Source of the DNA: Candidatus Baltobacteraceae bacterium
GTDB lineage: Bacteria > Vulcanimicrobiota > Vulcanimicrobiia > Vulcanimicrobiales > Vulcanimicrobiaceae
Direction of reading: 5' to 3'
Length of the DNA stretch: 64,000 nt
NCBI GenBank assembly: GCA_036488875.1
Contig: DASXGW010000012.1
Span: forward strand, 1-64,000
Shown here: piece after piece, positions 26,292 to 35,888 of the stretch
Layout: each line of letters begins with the position of its first letter
Position numbering within the stretch: position 1 is the stretch's first letter
Notes under the pieces: model-generated
Seen by the model: only the letters and a program-made list of their open reading frames with translations
Told to the model about the DNA's origin: nothing
Databases searched by the model: none
Program-made: the position numbers and the translations under genes

Positions 26292-27103
26292 TCGCTCATA
26301 TTCTCGCAGTCCTCATCTTGGCTAGCGTGCAAAGCGTGTATCACGGCGGAACCTACGTCGGTTCGGTAATCGTCGAGCCCGGACAAGTCGTTCGGGGCGA
26401 TCTCACGGTGATCGCGGGCGACGCTACGATCGAAGGCGCGGTCGACGGCGACGTCAACGTCGTCGGAGGCACGGCGTTCGTTCGGCCCGGGGCGACCATC
26501 ACCGGACAGGTCAACATGGTCGGGGGCGACGTCGCCAGCGCCGTCGTACCGTGGGCCGGCACCGCATCGTATCGCGATACCTCGGGCGACTACCGCTTGA
26601 TCTGGCGCATCGTGTGGGATCTGGTCGCGGTGCTCTTCTTCCTCATCTTTCCGATGCGCGCGCGCATGGCCATCGACCGGTTGGAGAACCATCCCGGACT
26701 CTGCGCTGCGATCGGCTTGGTGGGGTGGGTCGCGGTCATCCCGCTTGCGATTCTGCTGCTTTGCACGATCCTGTTGATTCCGTTCATCGCGGTCGAAGCC
26801 GTCGCGGTCATCGCCGGGCTCTTCCTCGGAAAGGCGGCGCTGGCGCTGCTGGTCGGCCGCCGCTTGTGGGAAGTGCTCAGCCCGCGAACCACGCCGTCGC
26901 CGTTTGCGGCGCTGATCGTCGGGCTCGCGTTGATTACCGCGGCCGAGCTCGTCCCCATCATCGGAACGGTGGTGATGGTTTTCGTCGCGATGATCGGTCT
27001 CGGTGCGAGCATCTTGGCCTTTACGGGCGATACCTTGGTTGGACCGCCCGGGTCGAGCAGGTCGCGGCCCCCGCTGAGCGGACCCCCGATGGTTGTCGGC
27101 TAA
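26288..27103 (+). CDS. Bactofilin-like/polymer-forming membrane protein
   Basis: The 271-residue protein starts at GTG 26288. After a short signal or anchor segment it has a beta-helix-like run of repeats (GQVVRGDLTVIAGDATIEG, DGDVNVVGGTAFVRPG, ITGQVNMVGGDV) resembling bactofilin. Three or four long hydrophobic segments follow (about 95-245), including VAVLFFLIFPM and LLLCTILLIPFIAVEAVAVIAG. The C-terminus is Pro/Ser-rich. It is the third gene of the sigma/anti-sigma operon and so may act in the same envelope stress response. The family is widespread but poorly characterised; no enzymatic role is evident. Confidence 0.7.
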   Translation: MIAHILAVLILASVQSVYHGGTYVGSVIVEPGQVVRGDLTVIAGDATIEGAVDGDVNVVGGTAFVRPGATITGQVNMVGGDVASAVVPWAGTASYRDTSGDYRLIWRIVWDLVAVLFFLIFPMRARMAIDRLENHPGLCAAIGLVGWVAVIPLAILLLCTILLIPFIAVEAVAVIAGLFLGKAALALLVGRRLWEVLSPRTTPSPFAALIVGLALITAAELVPIIGTVVMVFVAMIGLGASILAFTGDTLVGPPGSSRSRPPLSGPPMVVG

Positions 27104-27112
27104 GGAGACGGG

Positions 27113-28330
27113 ATGACCACCGTCTCCCGTCTCGCCAAGTTCGCCGAGCGAACCGCGCATCTACGCGCCTCGACGATTCGCGAGATGCTCAAGGTCACGC
27201 AGCAACCCGACGTGATCTCCTTCGGCGGCGGACTTCCCGCCCCCGAACATTTTCCTACCGATGCAATCGCCGAAGCCACCAAGCGCGTGATGGAGCGCCG
27301 CGGCGCCGCGGCACTGCAGTACAGCGTCACCGAAGGCATTCCGGAGATGCGGAGTTGGGTGGCGCAACGGCTGACCAAGCGCACCGGAAAAGCTTTTGAT
27401 GCCGAGACCGTCACGATCGTCAACGGATCGCAGCAAGGCCTCGATCTGGTCGGCAAGATCTTTCTCGATCCCGGCGATCACGTCGTGCTCGAGAATCCGT
27501 CGTATCTCGGCGCGATTCAAGCCTTCGACGCCTATCAAGCGCGCTATCTGACGGTGGAAACCGACGACGACGGCATCGTTCCGGCGTCGCTGGAGCGCGT
27601 GCTCGAGCACGCCGATCCGTTTCCGAAGTTTCTCTATTTGGTTCCGAACTTTCAAAATCCGACGGGGCGCACGTTGGCCGCCGACCGGCGCGAGCGCATC
27701 GTGCGCATCTGCGAGCATTTCGATCTTCCGATCTTCGAAGACGATCCGTACGGCGAGCTCCGATTCGAAGGAAAGGATTTGCCTTCGCTGGTCTCGTTCG
27801 AGAGCAAGGCACCCGTTATTTACTCGGGAACGGGCAGCAAGATCATGGCCCCCGGGATGCGCGTCGCTTGGCTGGTCATTCGGAATCACGATATACGGGA
27901 GAAGATCGTTCTTGCCAAGCAAGGTGCGGATCTTCACAGCGGCACGTTCGCGCAGTACGTCTTCCACGAGTACGTCAGCGACGACCAGGCGTTCCTCGAA
28001 CACGTGCGCGCGATCGCGCACACGTACGGCCGCCGGCGTCACGTCATGAGCGCGGCGTTAGCGAACGTGGATTTCCCGGGATTGGATTTCTCGCGCCCGG
28101 CCGGCGGCATGTTTCTGTGGGCTCAGCTGCCCGGCGTCGATACGGCCGAACTGCTGCGCCGCGCCGCCGAACTGAAGGTCGTCTTCGTGCCCGGCGTGAG
28201 TTTCTACCCGGCGCGTGACGTTCACGACGGTATGCGTCTGAACTTTTCGAATGCGTCGGAAGAGATGATCAAGGTGGGCATCGAACGTCTCGGCCACGCC
28301 ATCACCTCATTTCCGCCAAATCATAGGTAA
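27113..28330 (+). CDS. PLP-dependent aminotransferase, class I/II (2-aminoadipate aminotransferase-like)
   Basis: The 405-residue protein is a fold-type I aminotransferase. Features are VISFGGGLPAPEHFP at the N-terminus, LQYSVTEGIPEMR, VNGSQQGLDLVGKIFLDPGD, and VPNFQNPTGRTLA. IFEDDPYGELRF and GTGSKIMAPGMRVAW follow; the lysine of the last binds PLP. This pattern is shared by LysN (2-aminoadipate), MocR-type aminotransferase domains and aromatic or branched-chain enzymes of the same subgroup, so the amino donor is uncertain. It begins 9 bases after the membrane protein and may be in its operon. Confidence 0.88.
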   Translation: MTTVSRLAKFAERTAHLRASTIREMLKVTQQPDVISFGGGLPAPEHFPTDAIAEATKRVMERRGAAALQYSVTEGIPEMRSWVAQRLTKRTGKAFDAETVTIVNGSQQGLDLVGKIFLDPGDHVVLENPSYLGAIQAFDAYQARYLTVETDDDGIVPASLERVLEHADPFPKFLYLVPNFQNPTGRTLAADRRERIVRICEHFDLPIFEDDPYGELRFEGKDLPSLVSFESKAPVIYSGTGSKIMAPGMRVAWLVIRNHDIREKIVLAKQGADLHSGTFAQYVFHEYVSDDQAFLEHVRAIAHTYGRRRHVMSAALANVDFPGLDFSRPAGGMFLWAQLPGVDTAELLRRAAELKVVFVPGVSFYPARDVHDGMRLNFSNASEEMIKVGIERLGHAITSFPPNHR

Positions 28331-28346
28331 TTAGGAGGAGTCCCGC

Positions 28347-28802
28347 GTGTCACAAGCTCTGGTCGTTGGCATCTTCCCCGGCTCCGATCCCACGGAGATC
28401 GAAAGCGCGCTCTCCGGGCAGCAGCTCGACCTCGCCAAGGTCAAAGTCGTGAGCCGCGCTAGAACCGAACAGCGGGACGACTCGGCCCTACACTTTATGG
28501 ACGTCGAGGAAGCGATGGAGCACAACAGCCTCTCCGACGACATGACCAAGGGCAAAGGCATCATGGGCGACTCGGGCGGAACCGAGGTCCCCGGCGTAGG
28601 CGGCCGCGGTCCGACGCTAGCAGCGTTTCGGCATAGTTCCCGTCCGAGCTATTTCGCCGCGTGGGCCATTCCCGAAGATGAGGTCGACAACTTCAACGGC
28701 GCAGTCGACGAAGGCCGTGCGGTCATTCTGTATTCCGACGCCGATGGCGACGTCGCGGCGAAGTTCAAAGCTGCGGGACTGCGGAACGTTCGTCAATACT
28801 GA
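28347..28802 (+). CDS. Hypothetical protein, possible stress-protein-like N-terminus
   Basis: I do not recognise this 151-residue soluble protein. It starts at GTG 28347, preceded by GGAGGAG, a strong ribosome binding site. The N-terminal ALVVGIFPGSDPTEIESAL resembles the beta-alpha opening of small stress proteins of the YflT type, but the similarity is weak. The middle is rich in Gly, Asp and Met (DDMTKGKGIMGDSGG, VPGVGGRGPT) and looks disordered. The end (VILYSDADGDVAAKFKAAGLRNVRQY) forms a second beta-alpha unit. The last 38 bases overlap the convergent membrane protein gene. Confidence 0.7.
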   Translation: MSQALVVGIFPGSDPTEIESALSGQQLDLAKVKVVSRARTEQRDDSALHFMDVEEAMEHNSLSDDMTKGKGIMGDSGGTEVPGVGGRGPTLAAFRHSSRPSYFAAWAIPEDEVDNFNGAVDEGRAVILYSDADGDVAAKFKAAGLRNVRQY

Positions 28803-31119
28803 TCGCCTCTGGACTGACCCTGTCGCGACGACGCGCCGCTAGATAACTCGCAACGATCGCCGCCCACCCGGCGATCGTTCCAATTACCTGCGCGATCGCC
28901 GGCAGATAGATCTTGGGGCTGCTCGCGAGGCTCGCGGGCCACGCCATCATCCAGCCGTTGGCGATTGCCGGTGCGACCAACGACGTACCGTCCAGAGCCC
29001 GCCACCCCGTGTCGTATCCGCTCGCCATCACGAACACCGGGTCGGAAGCCGCGTTCTGAAGACATCCGCGCGAACCGATCGCCGTCACGCCGCCCGACGC
29101 GGTCACGCGTGCCCCCACGGTTGCGGGTTTGCCTAAAACCGAGACGCGCTGCCACGGTCCGTCAACGATGTCCGTCGCGTTGGCCACTTGCAAAAAGGCA
29201 TACGGTATCGATGCCGCCAGGACGCACTTCGCCGCAGGCGGGACGGCGAACGCGAGCGTTTGCTTAGAAACCGTCCACACGAACGGATAGATGCTGTCGG
29301 GCAGCCACGCGCGATAACGCCATCCTAACCGGCCCTCGACCCAATCGAGCCGCGGATCGGCCGTCATGAGCGACGGCGCCACGCTCAGAACGTTCGCCGG
29401 CGTGCGCGCGACCGCGACGTCATCCGCGCCGAGTTCGGAATACAGCAGCGCGCCGGAGTCCGCACTCGCGGGGCGCGCAACCGGCAGCGCGCCGGTTAGC
29501 TCGTAAACGACTGCATCGTCGTCGCGACGAATCGGAATCAGGCGCCGGGCGCCGCCCAGCAATCTGCCCAGCGCGGCGTCGTCCACCGTACCGTATGCGA
29601 GCCTAAAACCGGTACCGAGATTATCCAGCTCGCGAGCGGATCGCACGTACGACCGATACACGACGTAGCGAACGCCCACCGAGGCAAAGGCCTTCCAGTT
29701 CGGGCGCCCGTCGCGCAACGTCGCCAACGCGTACGCGAGCTGCGGATTGTCGAGGTCGTCGCTTACCGACGGATTTCCGGCAAGACCGTACGCCGAGAAG
29801 TCTCGTCCAACGTTGGGGGCGCCTTTGATTCCGAGCGGTTCCTCCGCCGGCAGCCACAGCACGCGGCCTGCACCGCGCGCGTGCACGAACTGCATCTGGT
29901 CGACTGTCTCCGCAACGTCGTGTCGCGGCACGAGCAGTCCGCGAAGATCCTTTCCGGCCAGTACCGGCACTGCCGTCCAAACGATCGCGAGCAGCAGCGG
30001 CAGCGCCGCGAGACGAAAGCGTTCGAGCGCGAGACCGATCGCCAAAGCGACGCCGATCGCCGTTATCGCTGCGAAGTAATGCAGGTCGCGAAAGACCGTA
30101 AAGAGCGCGGAGCGACCGAAAGCAAAGGCAAGCGGCGCACTGAGCGGACCGTAGAGGCCCGCGGTCAGGACGACGCCGATCGCGAAGAGCACGACCGCGT
30201 ACGAACCGAAGCGGCGCGCCGCAGCGATGCCCAGCACGATCGCGACTGCGACGATACCGTAGAGAACGGCGTACGCCCACGGCGGCGCCGCAGTTTCGTA
30301 GTAGTGCGTGAAGTAGCCGAGCATGACGACGGCGTCGGCAAACGGCGAGCTGTTATTATATTCGAAGCTGAGCAGCGCGCGCTGCGCTGCGTACGGATTC
30401 GCCGTCGAACCCAGGGCGAGCGGCAGCAGACACTGGAGCTGCACGGCAATCGCGATGCCGAGTGCGGCCGCCAGTCGAGCGAACCAGCCTTCCGCGCGCG
30501 TCGCGAAGAACGCGAGCGGCACGATGGCAAGCCATACGATCGCTAAAAACTGGATCTGACTGGCGGCAAAACCGATCGCGAGACCGAGCAAGATCGCCGC
30601 AGACCAGCGCCGTTGCTCGAGCGTGCGGCGCGCCAGCACCACGACCGCCGGCAACAGGGCGTACGCCAACAGATACGCGAGATGCCCGGCGGCAACCCGC
30701 GTGAACACGACCGGCGTCGTCGCGTAAAACAGCGCGCCCGCGAATGCGGCAAGCCGAGAACGCACGCCGAGCGATCCAAGCATCCACGTGCACGTGCACG
30801 CGGCCGCAAAGAGCACCGCGCACAGCCACACCGCCAGACCGGCCGAGGGTCCGAAAACGAGAATGCTTACGGCTTGAGTAACGACTGCGTAGCTTTGCCA
30901 CGGAAGCGCGTTGGCGTGCCCCAACGAGCGATCGTCCCACAAGCCGGCGAACGAATGCAGCCACTGCAGCGCCTGCGGACGTGCGAGCGGCCACGTCCAA
31001 TCCTGTTGGAACGCCGGTATCGTTCCCGACCATAAAACCGGCCATACGGCGGCTACGCACGCGGCCAGCAGCAACAAAAAATACGCCACCGTCGTGCGAC
31101 CAACGGGAGCGAAGCGCAT
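28765..31119 (-). CDS. Large multi-membrane-spanning protein, GT-C or YfhO-like
   Basis: The start is set at ATG 31119, one base after the preceding gene, giving 784 residues. The first 430 or so residues hold about ten hydrophobic segments, starting TVAYFLLLLAACVAAVWPVLW. A large extracytoplasmic region follows, then a final pair of membrane segments near the C-terminus (IAQVIGTIAGWAAIVASYLAARRR). This layout is typical of GT-C fold glycosyltransferases and of YfhO-type proteins that use polyprenyl-phosphate sugars. Its neighbour at 31121-33760 has the same architecture, suggesting sequential sugar transfers on the outer face of the inner membrane. Activity is inferred from context. Confidence 0.68.
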   Translation of the reverse strand: MRFAPVGRTTVAYFLLLLAACVAAVWPVLWSGTIPAFQQDWTWPLARPQALQWLHSFAGLWDDRSLGHANALPWQSYAVVTQAVSILVFGPSAGLAVWLCAVLFAAACTCTWMLGSLGVRSRLAAFAGALFYATTPVVFTRVAAGHLAYLLAYALLPAVVVLARRTLEQRRWSAAILLGLAIGFAASQIQFLAIVWLAIVPLAFFATRAEGWFARLAAALGIAIAVQLQCLLPLALGSTANPYAAQRALLSFEYNNSSPFADAVVMLGYFTHYYETAAPPWAYAVLYGIVAVAIVLGIAAARRFGSYAVVLFAIGVVLTAGLYGPLSAPLAFAFGRSALFTVFRDLHYFAAITAIGVALAIGLALERFRLAALPLLLAIVWTAVPVLAGKDLRGLLVPRHDVAETVDQMQFVHARGAGRVLWLPAEEPLGIKGAPNVGRDFSAYGLAGNPSVSDDLDNPQLAYALATLRDGRPNWKAFASVGVRYVVYRSYVRSARELDNLGTGFRLAYGTVDDAALGRLLGGARRLIPIRRDDDAVVYELTGALPVARPASADSGALLYSELGADDVAVARTPANVLSVAPSLMTADPRLDWVEGRLGWRYRAWLPDSIYPFVWTVSKQTLAFAVPPAAKCVLAASIPYAFLQVANATDIVDGPWQRVSVLGKPATVGARVTASGGVTAIGSRGCLQNAASDPVFVMASGYDTGWRALDGTSLVAPAIANGWMMAWPASLASSPKIYLPAIAQVIGTIAGWAAIVASYLAARRRDRVSPEAISIDERSAVPQL

Positions 31120-31120
31120 C

Positions 31121-33760
31121 TTACGCCGGGGAAGGTACGGTAGCGCGGCGTTTGGCGGCGGCCGCGCGCAGCCACGATCGGATCGCGAATCCGAGCGCGA
31201 GCAGCAACGAAGCGATCGTAATCGCCATTCCCCAAACGTATGGATAGAGCGCGCGATTGACGATGCGGAACGTTGCCGGGCCCGAACCGTCGACGAGCCA
31301 GCCGTTGGCAAAACCGTCGACCTGCAGGTGGCCGCCGATCTTCGCATTTCCGCTCGCTACCGATATCGACCAGATCGGCGAGAACGACTGGCGGAAGATC
31401 ACCGTACAGCGCCCGGAGAGATTCGCACTCACGGCATACGACATCGGATTCGATTCACTGCTGGTCACGTCGCTTGCGCGACACGTTCCCGCGGGTAGCG
31501 GCAGACGGCGCATCTGGGATGTGGCGACCCACTTATATTCGACGCCGTCGAGCAGCGCGCTGGAAAACTCGGGTAGGCGAAGCTGAACCCACGCGGTATC
31601 GGGCCACGGCGGCATCTCGAGTGCCGGCACCGTCGGGTCGACGTCCCAGTCGTGCCGGTGGTTGCCTTGATAGCGCAGCTGCGGGAAAAACTGTCCGGCT
31701 CCGCGCGGCAGAATTTGCAGCGCGGCGATGTGCCGAATATCGCGAAGCTTCAGCACGAAGCAGAGCTGCAATCTCGACGTCTCGGCTTTCATCGGCTGCG
31801 CCGGCTTGTCGAGGGGCGTAAGCGGATCGCTCCCCGAGCAATGCGTCGTGCCGTCGAACTGCGTGATCGGAACGTAACGGGACGAAACGTTCGGAGCTTC
31901 GAGCGTTCTTAGCCCGAGCTTGGCGGCGTCCGCCGGCGAAAGGTCCATGACGATCGGGCGATAGTCGTCGTTGGTGTCGACCGCCGAACGCCACATGAAG
32001 TCGTCGAAGCCGTCGATCGCAACGGGCGCGTCGTAGACGCCAAGTTCGGGAACGTCGTGGTTTGACGTCGCGGTGACCAAGTGAACGCCGACGTCGCTTT
32101 CGTCGGAACGCGGTTTGAAGAAACCCGAAGCTTCCAAACGCGACAGCGTGTCCAGCGAGCCGACGACCTCGTAGTTCGGCCATTCGAAGAACGGGCTGAG
32201 TGAGTCGGCGGAGATCGCGACGGTTCCAACGTTCATGATTGGAGCCAAACGTTTGACGGTGCGCACTTCGGTGTTGAGAAACGCCTGCGAAAGGCGTCCC
32301 TCGATGCGGCCGGTTCCCGGCGCGAGCGATTCCGCCATCGAGGGGCCCAGCGCGTCCGTCGGCGAGTTCAACGACGTAAATCCGTTGATCACGTACGGCG
32401 ACCAGCGATACTTCACGCCGCGGTCGGGCGGCATCCATAACGTATAGCCGGGCACGTGCGCGCGCGAGAACTCCGTATATTGTCGCGGTTGCCCCGTTTG
32501 CGGCATGCCCGAGCTCGGGCCGTTGATCGGAAGGAACGCCACGACGCCGCCCAACGCCACGATCCACACCGCTGCGTTCCACAGCGGCGCGTACGCCCGC
32601 GCGCCCAGCCGCGCCCAAGCCGCTAGCATGACGAACGCTCCGAAGATATACACCGGCGAGAAGTAATCGGGTTCCACGAACGACCGCAATCCCGGTACGA
32701 CGGTGCGGAACCAATCGTAGAGTCCGGGATTGATGACGATGCCGTCGACGAGCCAAACGCCCAGCAGCGTCAGCCCGAGACCGGCGTAGAACTTCGAACG
32801 CAGGGTCGGGCGCCGCGCGAGCAAGAGCAAGCCGATCAGCAAGATAGGAACGAGCGTCGACGCTATCGCTACGATCCGCCATTGCTGGTCGATCGAGGAG
32901 TAATAGAAACTCGCCATCGCGAGCGTATTGGGAATCGTAACGCGAGCCGCGTAATGTTCGAAAACGCCGAGGTTGAACCGGGAGTTGACCAGCGCGATGT
33001 TGCCGCCGGAGTTGAGCACCGCGTCGGCGACCATCGAAAAGACGTAGAACGCGTTGGCGGCGACGACCGCTGCGGCGATCCCCGCCAGGTGCAGCAACAC
33101 GCGCCATCCGCCGATGACGAGCTGCCGTACCGCGATCAACCCGCAGATGAGCGCGGCCAGATAGCTAATCTGCAGCGCGGGGATGATGAACAGCAGCGCA
33201 CAAGCGAAGTACAGCGCGCGCGCGACCGTCGGGCGGCCCAGATACCGCAAGAACAGGTAAATGGCCAGCGGAAGGGCTTGGTACGAAAGGTAAATGCAGC
33301 CCTGAGCGATCCGGTCGTACGACCAGATATTGCAGGCGTAGAAAATCGCGAGCGGGATCGCGTAGATTCCGGCACCCAATCGCCGCGCCAGCAAATACGC
33401 TCCGCCCAATCCCAGTGCGGTCATGCCGGAGTACCAGATCCACTGCGAGACCTGCAGATTGTGCGTCGACGCGATCAGCACGTTGATGATGACGTGATAC
33501 GCGAGACGCGGAACCCCGATGAACGTGTTGTCGGCGCCGGCCGAAGCCGCGCCGCTCCACGGAAGCATGTAGTCGAGCCAGAACGGGTTGAGTGGAAAGT
33601 TGGCATCGCCGAACTCGTAAAGGCCGCGGTTATCGAGCAGCGGGAAGAATATCGCCAGGGGCAGCAGCAACAGTAACCACGGATACCGGTAGATCGCGCG
33701 CCATGCCGCAACCAGCAGGCCGTACAAACGCAGCCGGCTCAACGAGTTCCAGGCCTTCAT
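31121..33760 (-). CDS. Large multi-membrane-spanning protein, GT-C-like
   Basis: The 879-residue protein starts at ATG 33760 in a TGATG overlap with the GT4 gene; a GTG three bases upstream is an alternative. It has an N-terminal membrane block (YRYPWLLLLLPLAIFFPLLDNRG) followed by an acidic periplasmic loop (LYEFGDANFPLNPFW). Further membrane segments extend to about 430, then a roughly 380-residue extracytoplasmic domain and a last membrane segment (VWGMAITIASLLLALGFAIRSW). The early GDANFP and DNTF loop resembles arabinofuranosyltransferase-type GT-C proteins, but I cannot assign a family. It is coupled to its neighbours. Confidence 0.68.
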   Translation of the reverse strand: MKAWNSLSRLRLYGLLVAAWRAIYRYPWLLLLLPLAIFFPLLDNRGLYEFGDANFPLNPFWLDYMLPWSGAASAGADNTFIGVPRLAYHVIINVLIASTHNLQVSQWIWYSGMTALGLGGAYLLARRLGAGIYAIPLAIFYACNIWSYDRIAQGCIYLSYQALPLAIYLFLRYLGRPTVARALYFACALLFIIPALQISYLAALICGLIAVRQLVIGGWRVLLHLAGIAAAVVAANAFYVFSMVADAVLNSGGNIALVNSRFNLGVFEHYAARVTIPNTLAMASFYYSSIDQQWRIVAIASTLVPILLIGLLLLARRPTLRSKFYAGLGLTLLGVWLVDGIVINPGLYDWFRTVVPGLRSFVEPDYFSPVYIFGAFVMLAAWARLGARAYAPLWNAAVWIVALGGVVAFLPINGPSSGMPQTGQPRQYTEFSRAHVPGYTLWMPPDRGVKYRWSPYVINGFTSLNSPTDALGPSMAESLAPGTGRIEGRLSQAFLNTEVRTVKRLAPIMNVGTVAISADSLSPFFEWPNYEVVGSLDTLSRLEASGFFKPRSDESDVGVHLVTATSNHDVPELGVYDAPVAIDGFDDFMWRSAVDTNDDYRPIVMDLSPADAAKLGLRTLEAPNVSSRYVPITQFDGTTHCSGSDPLTPLDKPAQPMKAETSRLQLCFVLKLRDIRHIAALQILPRGAGQFFPQLRYQGNHRHDWDVDPTVPALEMPPWPDTAWVQLRLPEFSSALLDGVEYKWVATSQMRRLPLPAGTCRASDVTSSESNPMSYAVSANLSGRCTVIFRQSFSPIWSISVASGNAKIGGHLQVDGFANGWLVDGSGPATFRIVNRALYPYVWGMAITIASLLLALGFAIRSWLRAAAAKRRATVPSPA

Positions 33761-34983
33761 CACGATGCGATAGCTGCCGGGGCGCGCATCTCTACCGGCG
33801 TGCGCCCGCAGCGCACGTCTTGCATCTGCGCCGCGATGACGTTCACGCCGCGAAGCGCGGCGATCTCCTCGACTTTCGCCTCGAGCAGATCCTCACTGGT
33901 TTCGAAAAAGCTGACGATCGCGCGCGCGCAGTCTTCCGGCGTTGGATCGAATACCTGGCTATCGATCGCGCCGTCGAAGCGCACGTAATGTGAAACGAGC
34001 ACGGGACGGCGCGCCGCAAAGACCGCGTTGAGCGCGCCGCTGGCTCCGTATGCCGACGTGTACGGCAGCACGACGACGTCGGCGGCCGCCAGCAAGTCGA
34101 CGAGCTTCTCCTCGGGAACGAAGTCGTAAAGCGTCGCGCCGACCGAAGCCGCTTTCGCTTTGAAAGCGTCGTAAAACTCTTCATACCGATCGTTGCCCGC
34201 CAAGCGCGGGTGGCGGCTGGCGACGAGGTGCAGCGCGAGATCCGGCTCGGACCTGCGCGCGATCGCAATCGCGTCGAGCAGCACATCGAGACCCTTATAA
34301 TAGGAGGCGTAACCGAAGAACAGCGCGACCTTGCCGGGGCCGATTCCGCATCGGGCTCGCGCCTGCGGCTGCGACGGCCGCGCGCTCTCGTACATGAGCG
34401 GATGCGGGCAGACGAAGAGCTTGCGCCGCGGAACGCCGTATTCGGTTTCCAAAATGTCGCCCAGCTTGAGCTCGAGAACGATGATTCGGTCGCTGGCCCA
34501 GTTGAAGAGCGAGTAGATCGTGTAAAAGCCGGCTTTGCCGATGCGCGAATAGGGCAGCACGAACCCGTTCTCGCGGAGCATCTCGCGCGTAACGACGCGC
34601 TGCGAGACGACGCCGTGCAGGGTCGTGACGATCTTCGTGCCGCGCATGCGGAGAATTTGCATGAGAAACGGCAGAATGAGGGCCGCCACGACGCCGCCGT
34701 AGAGATAGACGTCGTACTCGAAGTGCAGCACGTCGAACCGGTGGCGCAGGGCCTCGCGAAAAATCTGAAAAGGCGCGAAATAGCCGAACGTCCAGCAGCG
34801 GCGGATCGTCATGTTGGAAGCATACCGCTCCGTCGCACCGCGCTTGCCGGTGCTGGCGTCGGCGAGGATGACGAAATCGTCGCCGTTTCCGATCAACGGA
34901 TCGAGCACGGTCTTGGCAAAGTACGCGATACCGCTCTTATTCGCTCCCGCTTCGGGAAACGACGTGACGACGCCGATCTTCAT
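33760..34983 (-). CDS. Glycosyltransferase family 4
   Basis: ATG 34983 overlaps the GT2 stop (ATGA) and gives 407 residues beginning MKIGVVTSFPEAGANKSGIAYF, the usual GT4 N-terminal Rossmann fold with a glycine-rich acceptor loop. The C-terminal donor domain has ALFFGYASYYKGLDVLLDAI, LVASRHPRLAGNDRY and VVVLPYTSAYGASGALNAVFA, where family 4 enzymes have E-x7-E. The final Glu pair is less clear, so the enzyme may be atypical. A retaining transferase using a nucleotide sugar in the cytoplasm is expected. It sits between a GT2 gene and two large membrane proteins. Confidence 0.85.
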   Translation of the reverse strand: MKIGVVTSFPEAGANKSGIAYFAKTVLDPLIGNGDDFVILADASTGKRGATERYASNMTIRRCWTFGYFAPFQIFREALRHRFDVLHFEYDVYLYGGVVAALILPFLMQILRMRGTKIVTTLHGVVSQRVVTREMLRENGFVLPYSRIGKAGFYTIYSLFNWASDRIIVLELKLGDILETEYGVPRRKLFVCPHPLMYESARPSQPQARARCGIGPGKVALFFGYASYYKGLDVLLDAIAIARRSEPDLALHLVASRHPRLAGNDRYEEFYDAFKAKAASVGATLYDFVPEEKLVDLLAAADVVVLPYTSAYGASGALNAVFAARRPVLVSHYVRFDGAIDSQVFDPTPEDCARAIVSFFETSEDLLEAKVEEIAALRGVNVIAAQMQDVRCGRTPVEMRAPAAIAS

Positions 34984-35888
34984 TGGAGCGCCTTCGTGCT
35001 TCCGGCGACGGCCCAGGCGGCGCCCTGCGTTCGCGAACCCGGCCGCTGCACGGCTTTGGCGACGAGCATCGTCAGGAACGCACACGCTCCCAGCGGATCG
35101 GCAAAGGCTTGCGCCGCGAACGTGCGTGCCACGTCGGCGCCGGCAAGATCGTAGTAGCGCTCCAGCATCTCTTCCGGCCAGCGCTCGCGCAACAGCGCTC
35201 GCCCCTCGCTGAAGCGGTTCGACTGACGCAAATAGTCGCCCAAGGTTTGGGGTGCGCGGTAGTGCAGCACTGCGTCGCGCCGGTATGCGTAGCGAAAATC
35301 GCGGCTCAAACACACCAACATGAAATGTGAGTCTTCGGTATGTCGAGGCACGTCGCTTTCGGCGATTGCGCCGGCGAGCCGTCGTGACATGCCGAAGAGA
35401 CGGCCGTTCGCACACCGCGCCGGATAACGATCGACCAGCGCGTCTCTCAGACGATCGTGACGATTGGCGCTAAACACGGCGCCCCGCTCCCAAAAGCTTC
35501 CCGCGCGCGCGAGCGCCTTCGGATTTGCCAAGACGAGGTCGCTGCGCTGCAGTTCGTCGAGAACGGCCGGGAGGGCTCGTTCGCTCAGCTGCACGTCGCA
35601 ATCGACGAGCAGCAGCCGTTGCACCCAGGGATCGAGCCGGCGCATGGCTCCGACGAGCGACGCTGCCTTGCCTTGACGCGTCTCGTTGCGCTCGACCGTG
35701 ACGCGATCGCTCGAACGCGCCAAATCGCGCAGCACCGCGCTGCTTGCGCCGTCGCTGGCATCGTCGAGAAAGTGAACGTGCAGGTCCGGTACGGAGAGCA
35801 GGACGGAAACGAGATTAGCGGGGTTGCGGTCTTCGTTATAGCATGGAACAACCGCGACGCTGGTCGGGCGTCCAGGCGCGTCAGGCAT
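34980..35888 (-). CDS. Glycosyltransferase family 2
   Basis: The 302-residue protein has the GT-A opening VAVVPCYNEDRNPANLVSVLL, HFLDDASDGASS, and a QGKAASLVGAMRRLDP loop. LLLVDCDVQLSERALP is the likely metal/nucleotide Asp region. The DSHFMLVCLSRDFRYAY segment matches the ED motif of processive or polyprenyl-linked GT2 enzymes. The C-terminal 60 residues are moderately hydrophobic (ADPLGACAFLTMLVAKAV), so it may associate with the membrane. It overlaps the gene upstream by 8 bases and the GT4 gene downstream by 4 bases. Donor and acceptor are unknown. Confidence 0.85.
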   Translation of the reverse strand: MPDAPGRPTSVAVVPCYNEDRNPANLVSVLLSVPDLHVHFLDDASDGASSAVLRDLARSSDRVTVERNETRQGKAASLVGAMRRLDPWVQRLLLVDCDVQLSERALPAVLDELQRSDLVLANPKALARAGSFWERGAVFSANRHDRLRDALVDRYPARCANGRLFGMSRRLAGAIAESDVPRHTEDSHFMLVCLSRDFRYAYRRDAVLHYRAPQTLGDYLRQSNRFSEGRALLRERWPEEMLERYYDLAGADVARTFAAQAFADPLGACAFLTMLVAKAVQRPGSRTQGAAWAVAGSTKALQ

